Below, piece by piece: positions 7,718 through 19,632 of a stretch of 64,000 bases of DNA. Source of the stretch: DUZB01 sp963747555 (lineage in GTDB: Bacteria; Desulfobacterota; DSM-4660; Desulfatiglandales; Desulfatiglandaceae); assembly GCA_963747555.1 (NCBI GenBank), contig CAVVFZ010000003.1, positions 1-64,000 on the forward strand, in the 5' to 3' direction. Below the pieces are notes generated by a model. The model was not told where the DNA came from, did not search any database, and saw nothing but the letters and a program-made list of their open reading frames with translations. Each line of letters begins with the position of its first letter. Position 1 is the first letter of the stretch. Position numbers and translations under genes: made by a program.

Positions 7718-9109
7718 TTATCGCCCATCAGTCGCTTTTTGCATGAGATCTGTTGCACTTGAATCATCCAAGGATGGTTCTTCACCCGACACCACCCCTT
7801 CACGTTTTTCAATCTCAAAACGCACAAAAGCTTCGTCAATAGAACTTCTATCATCTGCTATGGATTTCTCAATCAGTGCAGAACAAGTTCTAAGAATTGT
7901 TGCTGCATTATACTCACTTGATTCAGCGATGACATTTATTGCACTTGGCGTAAACGGAGCCAGATTGTCGCCTGTAAACGAGTCACTCCTATACTCAGCG
8001 AGGTATTTCTTTATCAGCAGGCTAACATGTTCACGATTAAGTTTTTCAAAAGGGATAAGGTGAGGTGATGCGACTTTTGGAGATAGTGGGTAACGCTGGT
8101 CCAATCCAGAACTTGACCAGGCTTCCGAAATAAGTGCTGGAACACCGGCATGCAGGACAAGAAACATATTAAAGAATCCATACCGAGCGTTCTCATATGG
8201 ACCATCCAGTAAAACAGATCTAAGCTCCGCCGAAAAATCCCGTCTTTGCCGCGCACTTTGAAAATCCGGCACTCTTTCGAAATCATCGACAAAGACGTAT
8301 GCACCATTGAAACCTGATGCCATAAACATCTGAACGAGATGGGAAAAAACAAAATCAAGTTTTTCCCGCCCCTTCTTCAAATTTTGATAGGCAGTCAAGA
8401 AGGACTCTTTCGAAATAAATGAATCAAAGAGTCCATGTCGAGATGAAAGTAACGGAAATTCGTCAGGAATCTGCTGCAAAAACTTATTTTTTAAGATGAC
8501 CTCCATCAGTTTCCGAGATTCAATACCTTGTTTTTTAAGCCATTCTTCTGAATTAAGAGATTCAATCAGTTCTTGCTCGTTATTTTCATCTATATTGAAA
8601 CTGGGATAAACCTCTGCAATCGCATCAATCCTCATACTTGCAAGGGACGAAGAGATGATGCCGGAACGATAAATTGCCGCAAATATTAGATCAACGAAAC
8701 TATCAAATGTTTTTGTCCGCCCCCCAGGTTCAGGTGTCACATACACAGCAAAACACTTATTGAGTTCATCGGAAATATCCAAACAGTATTCCTGGTTCAT
8801 CCTATCGATAAGGTTTACAAGAAATGCCGATTTACCATTTCCTCGTCCAATATATGATGTATCCAAAATATACCCAAGACGAAGATGTGATGGGTCTGTC
8901 TGAGCTTTTTTTAGAAAGTCTGTTTCAATTTTCTTATATTCCTTAGTTCTGATATCGGCCTCATATATCTTGCCATTTATGCGAGGGTCTGTTGAATCCT
9001 TATTTACAGGACTCGTTGGAAATGGGTTCTCCGTTAAATCAAAGCGTTTATATTTAGCTTCCAGGTCAACACTCTGTTGCTGTTTGGGTTTTCGTTTTAA
9101 TTTGCTCAA
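7718..9109 (-). CDS. P-loop ATPase of a putative defence operon
   Basis: 463 residues. Walker A is clear (GRGNGKS, residues 88-94) and Walker B is at 271-276 (YVFVDDFERV). The N-terminus FDLTENPFPTSPVNKD precedes the nucleotide-binding part, and a C-terminal helical region (APFTPSAINVIAESSEYNAA-TILRTCSALI) resembles the lid/sensor part of AAA or STAND-like ATPases. Its start overlaps the stop of the upstream 434-residue gene by 4 nt. I cannot assign a named family. BREX-type ATPases and ORC/Cdc6-like AAA proteins are the nearest analogies in layout. Likely role: the NTP-driven sensor or motor of the complex with its neighbours. Confidence 0.8.
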   Translation of the reverse strand: MSKLKRKPKQQQSVDLEAKYKRFDLTENPFPTSPVNKDSTDPRINGKIYEADIRTKEYKKIETDFLKKAQTDPSHLRLGYILDTSYIGRGNGKSAFLVNLIDRMNQEYCLDISDELNKCFAVYVTPEPGGRTKTFDSFVDLIFAAIYRSGIISSSLASMRIDAIAEVYPSFNIDENNEQELIESLNSEEWLKKQGIESRKLMEVILKNKFLQQIPDEFPLLSSRHGLFDSFISKESFLTAYQNLKKGREKLDFVFSHLVQMFMASGFNGAYVFVDDFERVPDFQSARQRRDFSAELRSVLLDGPYENARYGFFNMFLVLHAGVPALISEAWSSSGLDQRYPLSPKVASPHLIPFEKLNREHVSLLIKKYLAEYRSDSFTGDNLAPFTPSAINVIAESSEYNAATILRTCSALIEKSIADDRSSIDEAFVRFEIEKREGVVSGEEPSLDDSSATDLMQKATDGR

Positions 9110-10410
9110 TATTTAGGACCTCCTTTGGCGACGTCAATGGCAATAATATTCCGATAACTGCCATCCACCATAACGGGTTCACGTTTCATATACATCACAC
9201 TGGTTTCTTCGGGTAGTTTATCCACTTCAAGCGAAATGTGAATATTGAGCTGCCCTGAAATATTCAAGCGATATATTTCATTTAGGGTTTCTTCAAACGT
9301 GTGCATTGATATTTTTAGCATAAAGCAAACAATTTCCCGCAAGGATACCAAATTGACGAAATTGTATCTTACTCGACGCTTCAAATCAAAATAACCGCTA
9401 ACCAATGTATCAATGAACTTATCTTTGTACGGGCTATTTTCCTCTTCTCCAAGGGTCGGCTTATGTGTAAAGAGACGCATATCGTCAGGATAATGGTATA
9501 TCTCTGAGAAATCATTCGAACGAACATGATTAAGAATAACAGACGTGGGATAAACCAGTTTCCCATTGATAAACGGAAAAGATTCCGTTACCTGGATTAT
9601 GCCGACCTGTCTGGCCCGGTATCCCCACATATCGAAAGAAGTCATAGAGTAGGGGCATTCATAAAGCTCTTGCAGAAAATAAGTCAGCCAGAAGTCACGG
9701 ATGCGTTTTGTTATTTTGTTGTACTCTTTTGGATCAAATCGTCCTGATGAACTTTCAGGCAAAAGAGAATCCTGGGTAAGCTTTTTCAAAAGTTCCTGGT
9801 TTTTTCGGGTTAAATCGACATTACGTTTCAGGTACCGTTCAATGTATTTTTGGAGTTTTTTTACAAGAGAATCAGTGTAACGAATCATATCTTTTGCTGT
9901 TTGGATATTTCTCCTATCAAAGTGCAATTCCAATGGAGAATAATGTGGAAACACTAACACTCCTGAACCCTTTAAATTTGCTTCATATAAAAATTCAACG
10001 AGTGTTCGAAATGCTTTATGCGCATCTTCCATTAGCTTGAATACAGAGAGATTGAATGCGCGAATTCCTTCTGTACGATACTGAATCAAAAGCCTTTTGC
10101 CCTCTTTTGTCAGATGAATTGTGTGATCCTCCTCCTCTATAAGGAGGCCATACTCCTTACACTCGTCCATCACTTTGTTAAACGTATAACGATATCGCTT
10201 TTGTTGAAGCAAGGTAGGATTCTCAACCTCTTCCAGTTTTTTGTATTTTGATTCACCAAGTCGATGTTCTTGTTTGAGTATTTTGAATGCATTAAACACT
10301 TCATCTTGGACTATATTCTTTTCAACACTGCTAAGAAAAATGAAGAAATAGTCTAGAAAATAGAACTTTCTGGATGGCAAAGAGGATGTTTTTATATTTG
10401 TTTTCATCAT
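9106..10410 (-). CDS. Winged-helix protein of unknown function, first gene of the ATPase-PIN operon
   Basis: 434 residues, no family recognised. A likely winged helix lies around residues 70-125 (YTFNKVMDECKEYGLLIEEE followed by TIHLTKEGKRLLIQY). A basic central region (YIERYLKRNVDLTRKNQELL) looks coiled, and a second helix-wing-like part follows near the C-terminus (LREIVCFMLKISMHTFEETL). It is the promoter-proximal gene, overlaps the ATPase gene by 4 nt, and starts about 105 bp after the broken methylase. The paired arrangement with an ATPase recalls kleisin/condensin-like or defence adaptor pairs. That is inference only. Confidence 0.72.
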   Translation of the reverse strand: MMKTNIKTSSLPSRKFYFLDYFFIFLSSVEKNIVQDEVFNAFKILKQEHRLGESKYKKLEEVENPTLLQQKRYRYTFNKVMDECKEYGLLIEEEDHTIHLTKEGKRLLIQYRTEGIRAFNLSVFKLMEDAHKAFRTLVEFLYEANLKGSGVLVFPHYSPLELHFDRRNIQTAKDMIRYTDSLVKKLQKYIERYLKRNVDLTRKNQELLKKLTQDSLLPESSSGRFDPKEYNKITKRIRDFWLTYFLQELYECPYSMTSFDMWGYRARQVGIIQVTESFPFINGKLVYPTSVILNHVRSNDFSEIYHYPDDMRLFTHKPTLGEEENSPYKDKFIDTLVSGYFDLKRRVRYNFVNLVSLREIVCFMLKISMHTFEETLNEIYRLNISGQLNIHISLEVDKLPEETSVMYMKREPVMVDGSYRNIIAIDVAKGGPKY

Positions 10411-10515
10411 GTATGCTATCCGTTGAGGAGCAGGTGCCTTCCCCCCGGTTCGACAAACAATGTATCGCGAAACGCCTTGAAGTACATCAAGTCAATGGAG
10501 TGGATAGGCTTCACT

Positions 10516-13500
10516 TCAGACCCTCCCTTCTTCCTTGATCACGCGAAGCAGATCGGGGCTATCGATCGGGATGCGCATAAGTCGGTTGCGGACAGGGTGT
10601 TTCGGAGCGTTGACTGTCTCATGGAAGGATTGGATCTGTTGCCACCTGGTTTTCTCCGAAGAATCTTTTGCAAATGGTTTGATCACTTCTCCAACTTCTG
10701 TAATAACAGACAGCTTTTTCTCCGCCATGTGGTCAGCGAAATAGATTTCCATCACGCAGGCGTCGATTAATTCTTCTAAAAATGCGGCAATGGGGGCAGG
10801 AGTAGTATCGTTCGATGGGGTTCCCTTGGTGTTGGCTTTCACGAATTGGATGTATTCCACCAATGTTTCGAATAGAGGGGCTGTTGTTGAATTGGATTTT
10901 TTGATCGGAATTTTGTCGAAGAATACTTTGCTTAACTCATAGGTGTTCCCTAACAGCTCCGGAAAGTTATCGCGGAAACAGCAACGGAAAAGGGAGGAGT
11001 TCAACACTGCTGTCAAATAGGGCAACGACTCATTATTGCTGGTTATGATGAAGCACTTTTGGTTTCCGAAAAAATGATCCCGGTCATCGAAGTAGAACGG
11101 CAGATATTTGGTCATGTTGGGATAAATGATCTTCGGTTTACTGAATTCTTCTATGTATGCACAGTTCCGCAGGTTGGTCCAGTGGTCGCCCTTGTCCTGT
11201 CGTTTAATGAGTTTCTTTTCCCATTGCTTCAGATGCTTCGAACAATATCGGATAGTCATCTGGGATGTTCACCGGTGGAAATAGGCGTTCTTTAACGCCA
11301 TTGTGGGACATTGATCATCCACGTTCCGATCCCAGTCCGTTTTGTAGCGGCCAACACAGCGTCCGCGCAAAAGCGGCACAATAATCTCTTCGGCCTGTGG
11401 CTCTCTTGCAATGAGTTCGTCGCGCTGTTCCTGCGTGAGATAGAATGCATCATTGAGCCCGGTCTAAAACTCCGCGATAAATATTCAAATCCCATTTTTT
11501 AAGAGGGACGCCCTGCATCTCAACAGCCTTCTTGATGCGATAGCGTTCAGGGGTGACGACGACCCAGGAGCCCTGGTTCAACTCCGGCATGCGCACTGCC
11601 TTTTCCTGGAAGTAGTTCGATGGATCTGCCATTGCGGCTCTGTCGTCCGCGGCATAGCAGCACACAGTCTGCTTTTTTGGCTTGGTGTTTTCCAACTCGA
11701 GAATGCAGGTGTAAGTGGTGGCGGCTCCGAAGTTCTGCGCCATTCCGAAGTCGAATACGAAAAGGGTATTGACTCTGGTGGAAAAATATTTTCGTAAGCC
11801 TTCTCCATAATTGGTCCGCATCCACTTGTTGGAAGTGATGTAACAAAGGTGCCCGCCGGGTTTGAGGAGATCGACGCCCCGTTCATAAAAAAGACAATAA
11901 ATGTCGGATGTGGCGGCGTAAGTCCGGTAATTCTGTTCGATCCATTTTTGCTTCTGTCGCATTGGGGAATTTCTGGATCTGAACATAAGGCGGATTTCCG
12001 ATAACAACATCAAATCCATCAGCAATCCCATACATCCACACGGGATCAAAGAATCCTGCGAACGTGTTCTGATCATACGGGTTCCATGCAGCAAGCAGAT
12101 GGGTGGCTTTAGCGCTCATGCTGCCTGCGAGTACGACGGCTATTTCTTTGCGAATCTCGGCATCACGTTTTTGCAGGGCGAGCTTGTCACGCCTTCGCTT
12201 GAGCGGCAAAGTGCCTGTGGCGTATGGCTGCCAGCTCATTTTCAAGCTTGGGCAGGCGCAGATCGGTCAATAGTAATTGATCCGGCCCTCGATCCAGGGA
12301 AATAAGCGTATCGGCCGCAACGAACTTGGTTTCCAGGTTCGGAAGGGGTCGAACGCCCCGGTTCTGGGCTTTATTCCTGTTGGTGCGCTGATCGCAAATG
12401 AGGGAAATGAGGAATCGGAGTTTCGAGATCTGGATGGCGATAGGCTGAATGTCCACGCCATAGATGCAGTTCTCAATCAGATACAGCTTGCGCCCGTAAT
12501 CGAGATCATTCGTCTCAAAGTCTTTCTCAATGGCGCCGACCGCAACCTCACGCGCCGATACATCCGGAATCTGTTCAGCCTTCGCGATTTGTTTTTCTTT
12601 CCAGCGTTTATTGTGCGGATCGATCCTGCCGAGTATGAAAACGAGCTTGTGCAGAATTCCCATGGGGAATGCTCCCGAGCCGCAGGCGGGGTCGAGAATT
12701 TTGCAGGTATCGATGGCGTCTATCAGGGCTACCACTTCTTCTTCATTGAAAGGGGGTGCCTTCTCCGTGTAGGCGAAGAGTTCGCGGAGCCTGCCTTGAA
12801 GTTCTTCCGTCTCCCCGAGCTGAGGCATTTTTGCCTTTAATCTGCCTTCCAGGTAGGCGATCAGCGATTCATTCACCATGTAGTTGACGATCTCACGGGG
12901 GGTGTAAAATGATCCGGTCTGCTTTCGGGCGGTGGTCCCGGTTTCGGGATTGTAGCTGGCCAGGAGATTTTCAAAAACCTTCCCGAGAAGTTCGGGGTCG
13001 AGGGCAATTTCCTCTTCAATCGGCGTATTCTCGGTAACGGTGAATTTATAACTGTGCAGCAGGTTGATCAGACCCCGCACTTTCTCCTTCTTCCTTTTTT
13101 TATCGCCATAAGCGTTGCTCAGATCCAGGGTTTGGTAGTCGGAGAAAAACAGGAAATTTGGGACCTTGGGTTGCTTGCGTTCATTTCTGGTGAAACCGTC
13201 AACATAGAGCACCTTTCCCGTGTCATCTTCCTTATCGAGGCAGTCAAACAGCCCGCCGTTCAGGAACGGAATGTCTGAAAACAGGTCGACCGCTTCTTCT
13301 TCCGAAACAGCAAACAGCTTTTGGTAGCGGTAGAGGTTTTTTACTCCGTATTCATCTTTTCGCTCCAGAAAAGGCCCATCGTTTGCGAATTTCCGGTTCT
13401 GCCGGTCGCCGGCGTTCATGCGCTGATTGAGCGTGCCGAAGAATAGATTTTGGAGAATGGCCGGGTAGAATGTGTTGTCGGCGCCATCCAGGGATTTGAG

Positions 13501-14373
13501 GATGCCGGCGAGCTTTCGCTCACTGAAGAGATCGGCCGGGATGAGTCCCTTTTCCTTGAGGAACCAGCAGAAGATCAGCCGTGTGAGGAGCCGGATGACG
13601 GAGGTTGCGTTTCGCGTAGCCGCATTTGCCTCCACATCAGAGGGAAACTCCACATGATCCAGCGCCCAGAAGTACCAGTCCGCAAGCTCACGGTAAAATT
13701 TCCTGTTCAGTTCATTGGTGTCAAGGGTTGTGCGCCAGGCGTCGTGAAGCTGTTTGAAGTCCCGGCATTCGTGTTTTTCCATCAGCGTGGGAAGCGCGAG
13801 GTCGTGCAGGATTTCGATATGCGCCCGATGGGGGTTTTGATGGCGGATATCCCTGATCAGTTTGACCTTTTCCAATACGTCGCGGCTTTGGTCCTTTTTG
13901 TGCAGCCTTCGGTCGATGACCGAGAACGTAAGCACTCCGTTGTGCCGCATGAGAAGCATGGCGGGCATATCGAAAAGTAAATTGATCTCACGCGTGATTT
14001 CCGCCGCCTGGGTGCGTGTGTAATGGCCCTTTTCCAGATCGAGAGCGAAGAACAGATAGGACAGGTAGTTTCCGTGATCAAAACCGGAATCAAAAAGCAT
14101 TCCCTGGCCCCCGGCGTTCCGTACTTCGTGATCCGTGATCTGAAACAGGAATTCGATGGACTTCCAACGCTCGAAAAGGGCTTTCTCCTTTCGGAATTTG
14201 CGGTCGCGTTTGTCGAACTCGGCAAGAAAGGCGTCGGGCGCATTGTCGAGATCAAGGGTTTTATCACTCCGGTAGCCCAGGGTGTTCAGCAGGCCGATGG
14301 AGGCAGTGCGCAGGTCGGGACCGGAAAAAGCCAGAAGCGCGGCGGCTATTTGTTGTCTTGTGTCCGGATTCAT
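10516..14373 (-). pseudogene. Eco57I-type adenine-specific DNA methylase (restriction-modification), multiply frameshifted
   Basis: The first 728 residues (14373 to 12187) are intact and contain the N-terminal helical domain, the switch into the methylase (TARKQTGSFYTPREIVNYMV) and the SAM-binding DPACGSGAFPMGIL. The catalytic NPPY motif (VVIGNPPYVQIQ) is in a second frame after a frameshift near 12205. Further shifts near 11960, 11460, 11315 and 11240 separate YITSNKWMRTNYGEGL, the GLNDAFYLTQEQRDEL region and the C-terminal target-recognition-like part (SKPKIIYPNMT ... FAKDSSEKTRWQQ). The full protein would be about 1,280 residues, as in type IIG-like or DISARM-like methylases. It follows the AlbA gene by 40 bp. 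Five or more shifts mean decay or poor consensus sequence. Confidence 0.88.
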
Positions 14374-14412
14374 TGCTGTAACTCTTTTTTAAGTTCCATT
14401 TTTTATCCTGTT

Positions 14413-15896
14413 TTATTTCTGCAAAGACTTCAATAACCGTTTCCCGGCATCGGTCAGCCGGTATTTCTGCAAGCGACTGTTGGGTTTATCGGGATTGTCA
14501 TTTCGATCAAACCTGCTTCGCGCCGGCTGCAGGCAGTGCTTTCCGCAGAATGTCGTTTAGTTGCTTAGCCCCAAGGCTAGCAGCGATCTCTGCGGATGAG
14601 ACAGGATTCTCGCGCGAAGCCGACAAGAATACTTTCGACTGACTTCGTGCCTCGACTTGTGCGGCGACTTCGGGGGTGACTTCGTGGCTGACTTGCCCCG
14701 GTTGTGGTTGAATCCTCTTCATATACGGCGGAATCGGGATATTTCACGATGGTGCGGAACACATCCCCCTCAATCATCTCAGGGTGTTTACCGCCATAGG
14801 CTTTGCCGTATTTCATCATGTTCCGCATTCCCGAACCTAACTCGTCGGCGCGGTGGATCTCTCGGAAAAAAGCGCCAATGATGGGATTTTTTGGAAAAGG
14901 CGTGAATGTGGCCGGATTCAGCGTGCCGAAACCGTGGGGATTGTTGCTGTTTTCGGTGCGCACCTGGCCACGTTCGATGATCAGTTTCGCAGGGAAGGCA
15001 TTGCGGTACTCCCGGTGAATTAGAATGTTGGACGTCACTTCGCGGAAAATGGCATCTCGGATACTGATGCGCTCTATGCCTTCCAGAAAGAATGGGTCGG
15101 GCAGGTGCTTCTGGATAAATGCGATAATGCGGTCGTAACTTTCAATCAGGTTGGTTCTGACAAGATCCCGGTCATCATAACGATCCAGGTTGACTTTTCG
15201 CAGAATAAGATCAGTGCGGTGATGGGGAACAGCGGATAGAATCACGTTGTCTTTTCCCAATAAAAGAATACCCGCCAGGGTGACGCCGCTTTTCCCGGTC
15301 TCGTGGTCGGTTTGGTAGAGCTGGGCGCTCTTGATCAAATCCAGATCCCCCATGCCAAGCCATGGATGTCCGTCCCGCCAGACGCCTGCAAGCTTGCGGC
15401 ATCTGTCAATCAGATCGGTTCGCAGATCCTCCAGCCCGGCAAAAGGATAAATTTTATTTTCCGAATAGGTTGCCTGCTTGCGGTGATAGAGATCCGCCAC
15501 CTGTCGGGCGTGATCGGTGATATCGAAGTCGCCGTCTTCGTTCCGATCAAAGATGCGACCATTACAGCGGTGGACCTGTGAGCTTTCCGGCACATAAATG
15601 CGCAGAATCTTCTTCCCTTCAACATCAACTTCATCAATGGACAAATAGGCAGGAGGATAGAGTTTCTGTGGATTGTTAACAGTCGTTACAAAATCCCTTT
15701 TCATCTGCTGGACGCAGTCCGGATCGACACCCGTCATTTCACCGGAATCACTCACTCCAAGCAGCAAGTTTCCGCCGTGACGGTTGAGGAACGCGCAGAC
15801 GGTCTCATATACATTCCGGGTAAGGGTGCGCCGGCATTTCTTGAATTCAACGGAAATGCCCTCACCCTGCTTTATGAGCGCTTTGAGATCAGACAT
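14413..15896 (-). pseudogene. AlbA_2/HATPase_c_4 putative regulator, frameshifted C-terminus
   Basis: The first ~395 residues are intact: an AlbA_2 domain (EGISVEFKKCRRTL ... GGNLLLGVSDSGEMTGV) and a divergent GHKL ATPase domain (REVTSNILIHREYRNAFPAK, IHRADELGSGMRNMMKYG). Near 14715 the frame breaks; the natural continuation is in another frame (QPGQVSHEVTPEVAAQVEA) and a second shift near 14520 is needed to reach the wHTH end (PDKPNSRLQKYRL, stop at 14413-14415). The ATG shares TGATG with the helicase stop, so both were translated together. AlbA/HATPase proteins often accompany RM and defence genes. Loss of the wHTH would probably abolish DNA binding. Confidence 0.85.
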
Positions 15897-18800
15897 CAGT
15901 TCTTTCCTGATTGGATGACAAGCCAGGTGATAAGTTCGAAATCAGAGGCGTCCGTGGCTTGTTCCTGCTTGTCGGGGATAACAAAATCCCGCCCGGACTG
16001 GAGCCCGGCAGCGGTCTTTTTTTGAAACGTGCGGACAATAGCGTGGATCGCCCTGGTCAGCAAATCGCTGTATTTCTTCATGTCCGCGCCATCTTCCGTC
16101 TCCCGGTCAAACAGATCGCAAAGCGTTTGATACGGTGTGGATTTGCCGACACTGAGTTTCTGGAACATGGAGAGGGCGTTTTTGGCCTGCGTAAAGGTGA
16201 AGCGGACGGTGCCGTCATCGCGGATATAGAGCAGGTAATACCGCCCCAGCGGATTTACGTTTGAGGATCGTTTCTCCTGCGGCGGGTTCTTGTGGCGCAA
16301 ACAGAATATCACGCCGGGCTTCACGATCTCGTGCCAGTTCTTGTCAAACAAGGTCGCGTCCCTTATTTCATCAAGCGGCGGCGTCACGGCATAAAGACCC
16401 AGTGGGGCTTCCTCCAGTTTCTTGCGGTTGCTGATCATGAAGTTCATAAGCTCAACCCGGAAATCCTCGAGCGTGAATTCACTGAGCGAGACGTTGTCGT
16501 CCATGTCCTCCAGGTCGATCACCTCGTCTTTGAGCCGGATGAGCTGTTTTTCACGATAGGTCAATTCTTCCGTAACCAGGGCTTCGAGTTGATCGGGGTC
16601 GAGAAGGTTGTCGGCGCCGCTGGCTGCAAGATCCACCATGGCCATTCGCGCTTCCACGCGGTCTTTGAGATTGATGTACTTGTTCAGGTCGTCGGTGGGC
16701 CAGAAGTTGACCAGTTGAATCTGTTTATTGGCGGTCCCAAGGCGGTCTATCCGGCCGAACCGCTGGATGATGCGCACCGGGTTCCAGTGGATGTCGTAGT
16801 TGATGAGGTAATCGCAGTCCTGAAGGTTCTGGCCTTCGGAGATGCAGTCGGTGGCGATGAGGATGTCTATCTCGCCTTCCTGCGGCATGTTCGGCATCTT
16901 CTTGCGGAGCTTGGAACGGGGGGAGAAGTTGGTGAGAATGGAGATGAAATCCGAGGGTCGGATAACCGGCCTTTTTGAAGGTGGTGCGGTTTTCGCCCGT
17001 GCCGGTAACCAGCGCGCAGTGCAGGCCCAGTTCCTCAAGCACCCAGCTTTTCAGGTTGGCGTAGAGGTATTGCGCGGTGTCGGAAAAGGCCGTAAAAACC
17101 AACACTTTTTTGTTGCCGTCATTCAGGGGACGATGAATTTTGTCGTGGATCAGGCGTTTCAGTTCCTGAAGCTTGGCATCCCGGTCCGCGGTGATGGCCG
17201 CGGCTTTCTCGTGAATGGCAATCAACTGCATTCTATCTTTCTTGAGATCTTTCTTCCATTCCCTGCGTTTCAGGTGCTCCAACCGGATCGGGAGTTTCTT
17301 CCCCACCATCAGCCGTTCCAGGAGCTCCGCCTCTTCTTCGTCGCCTTGATCCTGGAACAGATCGGGATTCGTATATTCATCGAAATTGCCTTCGAAATGG
17401 TCTATTTTCTGCAGCAGATCGTCGATCTTTTTGATCGTCCGGTCGATGGATATCTCGAAGCTGTGCACGGAGCTTTCGAGCCGCTTCAGGTAGTTTGTGC
17501 GCATCATCCCGATCAGATAGGACTCGCGGATTCTCTGGTCGTTAAAGAGAACCATCTGCTCGCCGTCCTTTAAGTACTTGTTGATATGGGCATCTTCCAG
17601 ATAGGCGGTTGGATTGAAAATGGTCAGCCTGTATTCGGAGATGGCCGCGTGCAGTTCATCATACGAAGGAAAATATCCCTTGATGTCCGTAGCCGGATGC
17701 AGGGCGATCGGTTTCAGCCTTTTGGGGAATTCGCCTATGCTTTTGGTCCCGTAATAGCTGATGATGTGTTTGCGGGATCGTGCGATGGTGAGTACGTCAA
17801 GCAGTTTGAAAAAGGTGGAATCCAGGGCGTCGAGGAGACGACTGACTTTCCGTTCCGGGTTCTTCTTGGGATCGGCCCACTGGCTGAAATGGGTCTGGGC
17901 GTTTTTCATGGCCTGGGCAATGCTGTAGATGCCGAGCGACTCATGGAAGGCCTGGTCCTGATCTTGTGTGATCAGCAGAAACTGATTCCGCAGGTCCTTG
18001 AGGCTGTTGTTCACCGGAGTTGCGGAGAGCAGCAGCACCCTGGTATCCACGCCCGATTGAAGTATCCGTTCCATCAAAAACTCGTACCGCGTGATCTTGC
18101 GTGTGCCGTCTTCCTGGACCTTGCCCCGGGCGTTGTTGCGGAAATTGTGGGACTCGTCAATAACCACGAGATCATAATTGCCCCAATTATGGGTGTCACA
18201 GGCATCGCGCCCCAAATCGGTATGGGCCATCACCGTGAACGCGAACCGATCTCCGAGGAGGGGATTGCGCGTATCGTTTTCCCGATAGACCTTCCAGTTG
18301 TCCTCCAGCTTCTTGGGGCAGAGAACCAGTACGCGGCCGTTGAGAAGCTCAAAGTATTTGATGACGGCCAGGGCTTCAAAGGTTTTTCCCAGGCCCACGC
18401 TGTCCGCGATGATGCAGCCGTGATGTTTCAAAACCTTGTTGATGGCGCCTCTTACGCCGTCCTTTTGGAAGTCGTAGAGCATTTCCCATACGTTGGATTC
18501 GAAGAAACCGGTCCTTTCGTCCAAAAGGCCGCCGCGTTCCGCCTCGGACAAATAATCTTCAAAGATATGAAAGAGCGTCTTGAAGTAAATGAACTCCGGG
18601 GAATGGTTTTCGTAGAGTTGCCGCAGGTAGTGAAGCACTTCATCCTTGACGTCCTCGACGAGTTCCTTGTCGTTCCACACCTCATCGAACCATTTTTTCA
18701 GATCCTTTCTGTCCCTGGTGCTGTCCACTTCCAGATTCAGTTCGATATTGTTGCCGGCGGCGCCCAGCCCAAGGCCGCGCACCGTAAAGTTGGCGCTTCC

Positions 18801-19220
18801 GATAATGGCTTCCTGAACCCCATTGTTGTCCATGTGGTACATTTTGCCGTGCAGGAACCCCGGTTTAACAATCGATCTGATATCGACTTTGCTCTTCAAC
18901 CACTCCGAGCATTCCCTGGCCTCCCGTTTCTGCTCAAGGCGGTTGGACAGGGAAAGGGCGTCGTGCTCGATTCTGAAGGTCTTTTTCTCGGATTTTTCAG
19001 GGTCCAGCGATTTGATGAATTGCGGTTCTCCGAACAGAAACCGAAGATGACGGATTTGGTTCAGTTGGTCCTTGAGGGCGGCATAGGCGTAAATGGTGAA
19101 ATAGGCGGAGACAAATGAGAGATCCGAATCTTGCAGAATCTTTTCCTTGAGAAAATCCCCAATGGATCCCCGGTGGTGGTTGTCCCAAATGCCGGATGTT
19201 CTTTCACTGAGCGGCGTCAT
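15896..19220 (-). pseudogene. PLD-SNF2 helicase (defence/restriction-associated), one frameshift
   Basis: The N-terminal phospholipase-D-like domain shows HGKMYHMDN...GSANFT (single HKD motif, ~125-145). Next comes an SNF2/DEAD motor: Walker A IIADSVGLGKTFEAL, DEAH-type VVIDESHNFRNN and LLLSATPVNNS. The C-terminal helicase lobe (IATDCISEGQNLQDCDYLIN, RFGRIDRLG) is read only after a frameshift near 16955. The total would be about 1,100 residues. Such fusions occur beside Eco57I-type methylases in restriction or DISARM-like loci, where the helicase translocates on DNA and the PLD part may cut. It heads a same-strand block with the AlbA and methylase genes. No gene lies in 19221-19632. Confidence 0.87.
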
Positions 19221-19374
19221 GCGCGGCTTCTCCTCTGATTGGAGTTGAAAGAAGGAATCTGCATTACGGATACTACTGCAGAGGGAGAACAGGGTCGCAT
19301 CGTAAATATTAATTAAAACAGTTAATAGTTAAGATGCGATCCATGTTTACCCCTTCCCTCGGGATAAAACAAAA

Positions 19375-19407
19375 CGGCTCCATATTTTGATTCAAAATAT
19401 GGAGCCG
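19375..19407 (-). terminator. Perfect 14-bp-stem hairpin followed by T-rich tract
   Basis: CGGCTCCATATTTT, 5-nt loop, then its exact reverse complement (19394-19407). Read on the minus strand the stem is followed by GTTTTGTTTTAT, typical of an intrinsic terminator. It lies upstream of the helicase gene and would insulate it from the HsdR-like fragments. The surrounding 19221-19632 interval is otherwise AT-rich and without a gene. Confidence 0.6.
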
Positions 19408-19632
19408 CAGCATGTATCCATTTTTACATCCATCTGAGGGTTTTTCATACGGATTTTGTCAGCAGATTCTTTTTTCGGGGCGATGATAGTCTGTATGGGT
19501 TTAGAAACTCAAGTGTTTTTTTGAAGATTTAGCAAAAAATGAAGATATATTGATATGGCTTGAATCATCCTTTGGTAGGGATTTGGGGGACATCTTTATA
19601 TGGTTAAATATTCGACATATATCCAAATGTTA

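Noticed and set aside
17586..19118. A 510-codon open frame on the plus strand opposite the helicase
   Set aside because: It is antisense to clear helicase motifs on the minus strand, has no recognisable domain, and its composition mirrors the helicase codons.
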